NCBI RefSeq assembly: GCF_003058265.1
Contig: NZ_QBUK01000010.1
Coordinates: 1 to 64,000, forward strand
DNA from: Flagellimonas amoyensis
Lineage (GTDB): Bacteria > Bacteroidota > Bacteroidia > Flavobacteriales > Flavobacteriaceae
Length of the DNA: 64,000 bases
Reading direction: 5' to 3'
The notes below the pieces were generated by a model that worked only from the letters and a program-made list of their open reading frames with translations, made no database searches and was not told where the DNA came from. A program made the translations under genes and the position numbers. Positions 8,010-14,622 of the stretch are shown here, piece after piece (within the stretch, counting starts at the first letter, position 1; every line of letters begins with the position of its first letter).

Positions 8010-8142
8010 GGTTTTCCATCAAATTGTAGCCTTCCCATAGTTGAATAAAATCGATGTGTTTGTTATAATGAATAGACTGAGAAGGAACACTCTCCAGCCC
8101 ATAAGAATGTTCCATTTTTTATAGTTAATGGTTATGGATTAA

Positions 8143-8335
8143 TTTTTAGATAATTCAGAGGAGGTGATCGAGAGCGAAGCACAATTGTACGAGAATTATG
8201 GTCTCGCTCGTTCGGTCTGCGGGATTGGATTGGTCACAGCGGCTTTTATGCTCGTTATCACCAACAACTTTACCAGCTTTGAAAATGGCCGTGAATATGC
8301 ATGTTACGCAGGAATAGCTTCTTTTGTGGGTTAGC
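8143..8335 (+). pseudogene. IS110/IS1111-family transposase remnant
   Basis: About 64 codons without a start encode the helix-hairpin-helix part of the C-terminal transposase domain (PF02371 type): ENYGLARSVCGIGLVTAAF, then a helix (NNFTSFENGREYACYAGIASF), ending at TAG 8333-8335 where intact transposases continue with the SSG segment. The N-terminal DEDD domain is absent. It is a relic of an insertion sequence and marks earlier turnover inside the island. Confidence 0.7.
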
Positions 8336-8353
8336 ACAAAAAATTTATAATAA

Positions 8354-9031
8354 TTAGGAGATTCCAAGAGCTTTGGCTATTGCTTTTCGTGTATCATCAT
8401 AGTCCCATTCTTTAGTCTTTTGTGACCATTTGGAGTAACTGGATGCAAATGTGTTCTCGTTGATTTCGGAACCATCGAAGGTAAATCTTTTTTGAACCAA
8501 TTTGGAAAGTGAGTCTCTAGATTCCTTTCCCAGTCCTTGAATGCCATCTTCAATAATGTAGTCCAAAAACGAAAAAAGAAATCTAAGATTCCCAGATTGC
8601 TTATTCTTTGGCACTTCCCTAATCACTATCCTTTGTTTGTAAGGCAAAAGCTTAGTCAAAAGCTCAAGGTTTTCTAAATCAGAGTCATCAAATCCAAAAT
8701 ATTCATTGTCTATTTTTTTAAATGATAGCTGTACAAATGAGAAACCTTCTACATCAGAATTGTCCATTTCCTTCGCTTTGAACCAGCCAATAACAAACAC
8801 AAGAGCTATTAATAATAGCAGAAATTGAAAAATATAATACGCAGAAATCTGTATCCAAGTATATCTTTTTCCACTAATGAAAAAAAGAAGGGTTAGGGGT
8901 ATAAAACTTATCATAATAATTAAAGCGGAAAGTCCATTAAGGGAAAGATGTCTGGCCTTTGTTTCCATTTTTCTGGACAACGTTCTTTGTCTGTGAATCC
9001 AGATAGCCAATATGTTGCCTAATTTTTCCAT
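8354..9031 (-). CDS. Unknown protein with two membrane segments and a cytosolic C-terminal domain
   Basis: 225 residues of unknown family. An amphipathic N-terminus (about 1-30) leads to two hydrophobic segments, about 33-53 (LSALIIMISFIPLTLLFFIS) and 62-84 (YIFQFLLLLIALVFVIGWF), followed by about 140 soluble residues ending WDYDDTRKAIAKALGIS. The layout suggests an inner-membrane sensor or anchor. It is AT-rich and diverges from the deaminase gene across a 236-bp gap (9032-9267) in which I see no other gene. A shared defence function is possible but nothing in the sequence proves it. Confidence 0.6.
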   Translation of the reverse strand: MEKLGNILAIWIHRQRTLSRKMETKARHLSLNGLSALIIMISFIPLTLLFFISGKRYTWIQISAYYIFQFLLLLIALVFVIGWFKAKEMDNSDVEGFSFVQLSFKKIDNEYFGFDDSDLENLELLTKLLPYKQRIVIREVPKNKQSGNLRFLFSFLDYIIEDGIQGLGKESRDSLSKLVQKRFTFDGSEINENTFASSYSKWSQKTKEWDYDDTRKAIAKALGIS

Positions 9032-9267
9032 ATTCCAAGATAGGTATAAATCAAGTTAGTCAGAAAGTTCAACCAAAAACTGTAAATTGTGAGAAGTAAT
9101 TAATTTAAATGGTTTTGATTGCTTACAAAATATAGGTCCGTTTAACATAACTAGGCCATTTGAAACAATCATTTAGAAGACGGCCAAATTCATCTATATT
9201 ATCCTTCTTTGGGATAATTTAAATGTATTTCATGCCCACATAAATTGGACATTCTATTGAGAATTAA

Positions 9268-11247
9268 ATGGAGTTAACAGAATTATATAAACTTAGAAGA
9301 AACTTTTCAATAATTGGATTAACTGGCCGAACCGGCTCCGGTTGCTCCAAATTAGCTAACCTTTTAGCCAGTGATTTTAGCACTCTAAAAAAAGGAATTA
9401 GGGAATTATCTGAAATCAAAAATGACTTAGCAAAAAAAAAGCATAGCATATGTTATAATTATATGTCCTATAATCAAAATTGGCAGCCTTATGAAATAAT
9501 AAAATATAAAGACATCCTCCTTTTTTATTTAATAAGCTACTATTCCCAGGACTATAGGGCTTTAAAGCAAATTATTGATAATTACTATCGTGAAAATAAG
9601 AAAGAAGACAACTCTAAAATAGCTACTAAAGTTGCAAAAGAAATAACTAAGCTATTAACCTCCTCAAAACTTGTTCAAGATATTGAAAGCTACAATGGTG
9701 ATTTTTCTTTGATTAAGACGAAAGAACAATTGGAAAAGCTTTATAACGAATTCTTTGGGTCTGATTTTGAGCAATTAGCTAGTAATATATTTAAAATACT
9801 TGAAAAATATGGCTACTTCAGAAGGTCGCATTTACTTCACCACTTGAGTTGTAATATTAGACAAAGTGGTGATCCCTTAAACCCAAAGAATGTAAACGAT
9901 ATAAAATACATCTATACAATAGCCCAATTGACTAATAGATTGATTAAATCAAAAAAACAGAACAATGATAACAAAGGAAAGGTCACAAAAATCGTAATTG
10001 ATTCGCTACGTAATTCTTTGGAAATAATGTTCTTCAAAGAAAGATACTCAGGTTTTTATATGCTGGCCACAAAAGACGGAAATAATAGACTGGAAAGTAG
10101 GATTCAAAATAGAATAAGAAAGAAAGGGTTGAACGAAGATGTTTCCTCGTTAATTCAAAATATCATTGATTTAGATTCAACAGAATATAAAACTAGTGAT
10201 CATTCAAAAGGAGTTTTTTCTAGTCCTGATGTCTACAATTGTATTCAAAAAAGTGATATACATGTAATCAACAATAGATATGAGGATATCCAAGACTCAA
10301 ACAAGGAAGAACCGTTTTTTACACGTGAAGAGCAACTACTAAAATTCATTTCATTAATACAGCAGCCTGGAATAATTACGCCCTCATCTAGTGAAAGATG
10401 CATGCAAGTAGCTTTTAATGCAAAATTAAACTCGGGATGTATTTCAAGACAGGTTGGAGCCGTAGTTTCTGATAAATACTATTCTATTAAGGCTGTTGGA
10501 TGGAATGACGTTCCAAGCGGTCAAACTCCATGCAACCTTCGTTCAGCCAATGATTTTAGAACCAATAACCTTGATGAAGTGCATTACAGCAAATTTGAAC
10601 GTGGTAAAGGAATAAATAAAGTAGATGTTGATTTTAAATATAAAAACAAAGAGCCCAAGTCTTTTCCTGGTGCAATAGCTGAATACTTTAAAAGCTCAGA
10701 TACTTCAAGTGCTAACACACATCTCAATGGGAAAAATTGCTCCTTTTGTTTTAAAACGATACATAATCACTTTGAAGGGGAAAAAAATCAAGTTCACACA
10801 AAGTCTCTACACGCCGAAGAGAACGCCATGCTTCAAATCAGTAAATATGGTGGACAAGGATTAAAAAACGGAATTCTTTTTACAACTGCGAGCCCATGCG
10901 AACTTTGTTCAAAAAAAGCGACTCAATTAGGAGTAGATAAAGTTTATTACATTGATCCCTATCCTGGAATATCCGAACCCCAAATTCTTTCGTATAATAG
11001 AAATGAAAAATTAGAATTAATCCAGTTTAATGGGGTAATTGGTAAATCTTACACAAAATTGTACGAACCGTTTATGGCATATAAAGATGAGGTTACTATT
11101 ATGCTTGAAAACACTCCCAATAAAAAAAGTGATTGGGAAAAGTCAATAGAAGGCATTGAGAACCCAGATTTGAAAGAAAAACTTTTGTCAGTTCTGAATG
11201 ATAATAATGAGATTGACGAACAGAAATTAATTGAATTATTAAAATAA
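9268..11247 (+). CDS. Antiphage dCTP deaminase-type protein (AvcD-like): P-loop + deoxycytidylate deaminase
   Basis: 659 residues. The N-terminus holds a nucleotide-kinase-like P-loop, GLTGRTGSGCSKLA (17-30), in which the Walker A Lys position is Cys26. The C-terminal part is a cytidine/deoxycytidylate deaminase: RQVGAVVSDKYY, zinc motif HAEEN (His515, Glu517) and PCELC (Cys544, Cys547). A further CSFC (Cys491, Cys494) with nearby HNH may bind a second metal. Proteins of this layout (Vibrio AvcD and related antiphage deaminases) deplete dCTP during phage infection and are held off by an upstream RNA, AvcI, in Vibrio. The gene is strongly AT-rich compared with the core, a sign of transfer. Its function is inferred from layout and motifs. 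Confidence 0.82.
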   Translation: MELTELYKLRRNFSIIGLTGRTGSGCSKLANLLASDFSTLKKGIRELSEIKNDLAKKKHSICYNYMSYNQNWQPYEIIKYKDILLFYLISYYSQDYRALKQIIDNYYRENKKEDNSKIATKVAKEITKLLTSSKLVQDIESYNGDFSLIKTKEQLEKLYNEFFGSDFEQLASNIFKILEKYGYFRRSHLLHHLSCNIRQSGDPLNPKNVNDIKYIYTIAQLTNRLIKSKKQNNDNKGKVTKIVIDSLRNSLEIMFFKERYSGFYMLATKDGNNRLESRIQNRIRKKGLNEDVSSLIQNIIDLDSTEYKTSDHSKGVFSSPDVYNCIQKSDIHVINNRYEDIQDSNKEEPFFTREEQLLKFISLIQQPGIITPSSSERCMQVAFNAKLNSGCISRQVGAVVSDKYYSIKAVGWNDVPSGQTPCNLRSANDFRTNNLDEVHYSKFERGKGINKVDVDFKYKNKEPKSFPGAIAEYFKSSDTSSANTHLNGKNCSFCFKTIHNHFEGEKNQVHTKSLHAEENAMLQISKYGGQGLKNGILFTTASPCELCSKKATQLGVDKVYYIDPYPGISEPQILSYNRNEKLELIQFNGVIGKSYTKLYEPFMAYKDEVTIMLENTPNKKSDWEKSIEGIENPDLKEKLLSVLNDNNEIDEQKLIELLK

Positions 11248-11281
11248 CTGTTTTGAAATGTTGTACCTATGTTGTACCCGT

Positions 11282-11315
11282 ATAAAAAAGAAAAACCTTT
11301 CAATTGCTTGAAAGG
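11282..11315 (-). terminator. Intrinsic terminator of the tRNA transcript
   Basis: On the minus strand CCTTTCAA-GCAA-TTGAAAGG (11315-11296) is followed by TTTTTCTTTTTT. It lies just past the tRNA 3' end and is the expected stop for that transcript. Confidence 0.8.
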
Positions 11316-11331
11316 CTTATCTTTGTTGAAG

Positions 11332-11405
11332 TGGTCCCACCTGGGCTCGAACCAGGGACCACCTGATTATGAGTCAGGTGCTCTAACCAACTGAGCTATA
11401 GGACC
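11332..11405 (-). tRNA. tRNA with CAT anticodon (elongator Met or lysidine-type Ile2)
   Basis: A full cloverleaf on the minus strand: acceptor GGTCCTA/TGGGACC with discriminator A, D-arm AGCTCAGTTGGTTAGAGC, anticodon arm CCTGA-CTCATAA-TCAGG, T-arm with GGTTCGAGCC. The anticodon loop reads CAT. Both elongator tRNA-Met and tRNA-Ile2 share this loop, and I cannot separate them by eye. The 3' end faces the defence island, the usual side for integration. Confidence 0.93.
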
Positions 11406-11455
11406 CGCAATTTGCGGATGCAATATTAGTGTTTATTTTTCTACACCGCAAGGTT

Positions 11456-11872
11456 TTAACGCCCCTCCTTTGCTTTTATTTCTTGGCAAAGCTCCACCAG
11501 CACGCCGTTTGTGCCCTTTGGGTGCAGGAATGCCACCAGTTTGTTATCGGCTCCTTTTTTGGGGGTTTCGTTCAATAGCTGGAAGCCTTCCTCCTTCAGC
11601 CGGGCCAACTCCGAAACTATATCCTCCACTGCAAAGGCGATGTGGTGGATGCCCTCTCCCTTTTTTTCCAAAAACTTCGCGATCGGGCTGTCCGCGCTCG
11701 TGGCTTCCAACAATTCCACCTTGTTGGGTCCCGATTCAAAAAAAGAGGTCCTTACACCTTCCGAGGCCACCTCTTCCATTTTGTAGGGAGGCACTCCCAG
11801 CAGTTTGGCGAATAACTGGTTGGACGCTTCCAAATCCTTTACGGCAATGCCGATGTGTTCAATTTTATCCAT
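11456..11872 (-). CDS. mce: Methylmalonyl-CoA epimerase
   Basis: 138 residues of the vicinal-oxygen-chelate (glyoxalase) fold. It interconverts (S)- and (R)-methylmalonyl-CoA between propionyl-CoA carboxylase and methylmalonyl-CoA mutase. The metal-binding pattern is visible: EHIGIAVKDLEASNQLF at the N-terminus (His), VELLE and HHIAFAVEDI (His) in the middle, and GVLVELCQ (Glu) at the end. The ATG at 11872 is chosen because family members start at (M)DKIEHIGIAV; an upstream ATG at 11899 would add nine residues of low conservation. It starts about 105 nt from rbfA, which is divergent. Confidence 0.9.
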   Translation of the reverse strand: MDKIEHIGIAVKDLEASNQLFAKLLGVPPYKMEEVASEGVRTSFFESGPNKVELLEATSADSPIAKFLEKKGEGIHHIAFAVEDIVSELARLKEEGFQLLNETPKKGADNKLVAFLHPKGTNGVLVELCQEIKAKEGR

Positions 11873-11965
11873 GGACTTCGCTGATTTTGTGTTCTGCAAT
11901 GCACGGTTTTTCCAAAATTACGGACTGTAATCCATTCAAAGTGCGCGGTTAGTCAGGATTTCCTT

Positions 11966-11973
11966 TATTTTTG
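11966..11973 (+). promoter_or_regulatory. Predicted -7 promoter box of rbfA
   Basis: TATTTTTG at 11966-11973 fits TAnnTTTG and ends only 4 nt before the ATG at 11978. Transcription would begin at or very near the start codon, so the rbfA mRNA is predicted to be nearly leaderless. A clear TTG at -33 is not seen. Confidence 0.45.
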
Positions 11974-11977
11974 CACC

Positions 11978-12373
11978 ATGGAGGAAACACAACGGCAAAA
12001 GAAAATAGCGGGGATCATCCAAAAAGATCTGGCGGACATCCTGCAACGAGCGGCCACCGATGGTGGGCTCAAGGGAACTTTGATCTCTGTTTCCAAAGTA
12101 TCCGTAACGGTGGATCTGTCATTGGCCAAGGTCTATGTGAGCATTTTCCCCAACAAGGACGCCAAAGAGTTGTTGGCCGGGATCAAGGCCAGCCAAGTGA
12201 CCATTCGCCATGAACTGGCCCTTCGCACCAAAAACCAGTTGAGAAGGGTGCCCGAGCTTGTTTTTTATCTGGATGATTCCTTGGAATATATCGATAGAAT
12301 TGAACAATCGCTCAAAGGGGAGGAAAACCCCATTGAGAACAGGGACCTGCTCGACAAACGAAAGAAATCCTGA
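11978..12373 (+). CDS. rbfA: Ribosome-binding factor A
   Basis: 131 residues with the KH-type fold of RbfA: TQRQKKIAGIIQKDLADILQ at the start, LISVSKVSVTVDLSLAKVYVSIFPN, and the helical end IRHELALRTKNQLRRVPELVFYLDDSLEYIDRIEQ. RbfA binds the 30S subunit and helps mature the 16S rRNA 5' end, notably in the cold. It ends just before the TTG start of the permease (12376), and the two genes probably share a transcript, an arrangement I believe is common in Flavobacteriia. Confidence 0.93.
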   Translation: MEETQRQKKIAGIIQKDLADILQRAATDGGLKGTLISVSKVSVTVDLSLAKVYVSIFPNKDAKELLAGIKASQVTIRHELALRTKNQLRRVPELVFYLDDSLEYIDRIEQSLKGEENPIENRDLLDKRKKS

Positions 12374-12375
12374 CC

Positions 12376-13584
12376 TTGAACTTCCCGTTTTATATCGCCA
12401 AGCGCTATCTACGGTCCAAAAGCAGTCAAAATGCGGTGAACATCATCAATTTTGTCACTTTTTTGGTCATCGTGATCGGGTCCGCGGCACTTTTCATCGT
12501 GCTATCGGCCTTCGCTGGGCTAAAAACGTTCAGTCTGTCCTTTTCCAACACTTTTGATCCCGACCTGAAGGCCCTGCCCACAACCGGGAAATATTTTTCC
12601 ATGGTGCCGAGCGAGGAAGCTGCTTTGCAAGACGTTCCCAACTTGGCCAATTTTTCCAAGGAACTCGAGGAACGGGCCTATTTGACCTATCGGGAGAAAA
12701 GCACCATTGCCTATATAAAGGGAGTGGATGAACGATACCGGTCGGTGACGGGTGTGGACAGCACCCTGCAATTTGGCAATTGGGGCAATATGGAGTACAA
12801 TGGGGTCATCGGCATTGGCATCTATAACCTACTGGGAGTGCCCATGAACAACCGAACACCCATGATGGTCCTGGTGCCAAAGCCCGGAAAGGGTTCTCTT
12901 GCACAGCAGGGCCTTGTCAACCCAAAACCCTATAACGAATTTCCCTTGGTGGTCAGCGGTGTGTATGCCGTGGAAGAGGGCCTGGACAAAAAATATGTGT
13001 TCGCCCAGCTACCCCTTATCCAGAAATTGCTGGAAAAGGACAGCACGATGGTTTCCGGTATCAACTTTAAATTGGACGACCTATCAAAAATTGATGAAGT
13101 GAAACGTTCCATTCAGGCCGTTTTGGGCGAAAAGGTCCTATTACTGACCCGGCAGGAACAGAACAGTACCCTCCACCGCATGCTGAAAACGGAAAACCTT
13201 GCCACTTATCTCATCTTCACCTTGGTGTTGATCATTGCGCTTTTCAATGTGGTAGGGGCCATCATCATGATGATCTTGGACAAACAGCAGAATTCCAAGA
13301 CCTTGTTCAGTCTGGGCACTACCATCAAGGAATTACGGAGGATCTATTTCATCCAAGGACTTTTGGTGACTTCTTTGGGCGGGCTTATCGGGGTGTTGAT
13401 CGGCACCTTGTTGATCGTTTCGCAATTGGCCTTCGGTTGGTTAAAAATAACGCCTTCCCTTGCCTATCCCGTGGAGTTCGATGCCATGAACCTATTGATC
13501 GTGATGGCCACCATTGTGGTTTTGGGCTTTATCTCGTCAAAAATTGCCAGCAGCCGGATTTCCAAAAAAATGATTGCTGCCTAG
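12376..13584 (+). CDS. ABC transporter permease, FtsX/LolC-E type
   Basis: 402 residues. TM1 at about 22-45 (VNIINFVTFLVIVIGSAALFIVL), a large periplasmic MacB-PCD domain (about 50-265), then three C-terminal TM segments (about 275-300, 327-350, 370-392), the FtsX fold. It would sit in the inner membrane and work with a separate ATPase; LolC/E relatives move lipoproteins to the outer membrane. The start is the TTG at 12376 right after rbfA, giving the family-typical N-terminus MNFPFYIAKRYLRSKSSQ. Its last codons overlap those of convergent dusB by 4 nt. No ATPase gene is beside it. Confidence 0.85.
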   Translation: MNFPFYIAKRYLRSKSSQNAVNIINFVTFLVIVIGSAALFIVLSAFAGLKTFSLSFSNTFDPDLKALPTTGKYFSMVPSEEAALQDVPNLANFSKELEERAYLTYREKSTIAYIKGVDERYRSVTGVDSTLQFGNWGNMEYNGVIGIGIYNLLGVPMNNRTPMMVLVPKPGKGSLAQQGLVNPKPYNEFPLVVSGVYAVEEGLDKKYVFAQLPLIQKLLEKDSTMVSGINFKLDDLSKIDEVKRSIQAVLGEKVLLLTRQEQNSTLHRMLKTENLATYLIFTLVLIIALFNVVGAIIMMILDKQQNSKTLFSLGTTIKELRRIYFIQGLLVTSLGGLIGVLIGTLLIVSQLAFGWLKITPSLAYPVEFDAMNLLIVMATIVVLGFISSKIASSRISKKMIAA

Positions 13585-14573
13585 GCAAACTGAAAATCCC
13601 CAAATTTCTCGAGTACTTCGTCAAATGCAGCGAACACATCCACTGCATCGTCGCTGGTCACCATTTTCATACGGTGTTCCTTGAAGTGGGGTATGCCCTT
13701 AAAATAATTGGTGTAGTGCCTTCGCGTCTCGAACACGCCCAATTTTTCGCCTTTCCAGTCGATGGACATCTGTAGGTGCCTGCGCGCTGCATCCACACGT
13801 TCTTGCATGGATGGAGGTGCCATGTGCTCCCCTGTCCTGAAGAAATGTTTTACCTCCTTAAAAAACCAGGGATACCCGATACTGGCCCTACCGATCATGG
13901 CCCCGTCCAGACCAAAATCGTCACGCATCCTCACCGCGGCCTCGGGAGTGTCCACATCGCCATTTCCGAATACGGGGATTTGCATCCGTTGGTTGTTCTT
14001 CACCTCTGCAATGGGTTTCCAGTCCGCCTCGCCCTTGTACATCTGCACGCGGGTACGCCCATGGATGGAAATGGCCTTTATGCCCACATCCTGCAAACGT
14101 TCCGCTACCTCAACAATTTTTATGGAATCGGAATCCCAACCCAATCTCGTCTTGACGGTAACGGGAAGTTTGGTCCGCTTGACGATTTCCTCGGTCAGTT
14201 TTACCATAAGGGGAATATCCCGCAAAATCCCTGCTCCGGCATTTTTGCAGACCACTTTTTTTACGGGACAGCCAAAATTGATGTCGATGATATCGGGATT
14301 GGATTGCTCCACAATATCAACGGCTTGGAGCATGGAGTCCAGCTCCGCACCAAAAATCTGGATGCCCACCGGGCGTTCCTTTTCATAAATGTCCAGCTTG
14401 AGGACACTTTTGGCCGCATCCCTGATCAATCCTTCCGAAGAAATGAACTCGGTATATACCACATCGGCACCCTGTTCCTTGCAGAGTGCACGGAAAGGAG
14501 GGTCGCTCACATCTTCCATTGGGGCAAGAAGCAACGGAAAATCAGGCAGTTCTATGTTTCCTATTTTTGGCAA
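13581..14573 (-). CDS. dusB: tRNA-dihydrouridine synthase
   Basis: 330 residues, an FMN TIM barrel that reduces uridines in the tRNA D-loop. Visible signs are LLLAPMEDVSDPPFRALC (start of the barrel), INFGCPVKKV with the catalytic Cys, GAGILRD, VTVKTRLGWD and ISIHGRTR, then GNGDVDTPEAA and GAMIGRASIGYPWFF at the FMN phosphate site, followed by the helical RNA-binding tail. The length is normal. It is transcribed toward the ABC permease and overlaps its end by 4 nt. Confidence 0.92.
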   Translation of the reverse strand: MPKIGNIELPDFPLLLAPMEDVSDPPFRALCKEQGADVVYTEFISSEGLIRDAAKSVLKLDIYEKERPVGIQIFGAELDSMLQAVDIVEQSNPDIIDINFGCPVKKVVCKNAGAGILRDIPLMVKLTEEIVKRTKLPVTVKTRLGWDSDSIKIVEVAERLQDVGIKAISIHGRTRVQMYKGEADWKPIAEVKNNQRMQIPVFGNGDVDTPEAAVRMRDDFGLDGAMIGRASIGYPWFFKEVKHFFRTGEHMAPPSMQERVDAARRHLQMSIDWKGEKLGVFETRRHYTNYFKGIPHFKEHRMKMVTSDDAVDVFAAFDEVLEKFGDFQFA

Positions 14574-14622
14574 ATCCTATTTTTTGGACTGCAAAAATAC
14601 AAAATACCCCAGAATCAACACA

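Larger units (their letters stand above)
1784..11331. mobile_element. Probable tRNA-associated defence island
   Basis: The segment between the gene-poor left edge and the 3' end of a tRNA gene holds only accessory functions: two XRE regulators, a tyrosine-recombinase remnant, a ubiquitin-like conjugation operon, an ImmA/IrrE pair, an unknown cysteine-peptidase-like protein, an IS110 remnant and a deaminase of the antiphage type. Several genes (1784-2029, 8354-11247) are clearly more AT-rich than the core genes beyond 11400. Defence genes beside integrase debris and a tRNA 3' end are typical of integrative islands. I found no second copy of the tRNA 3' end in the window, so the left boundary is a guess. 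Confidence 0.55.

Noticed and set aside
7993-8115. A 40-codon minus-strand frame starting MEHSYGLESV.
   Set aside because: It overlaps the end of the 506-aa gene on the opposite strand, has no promoter and matches nothing I know.
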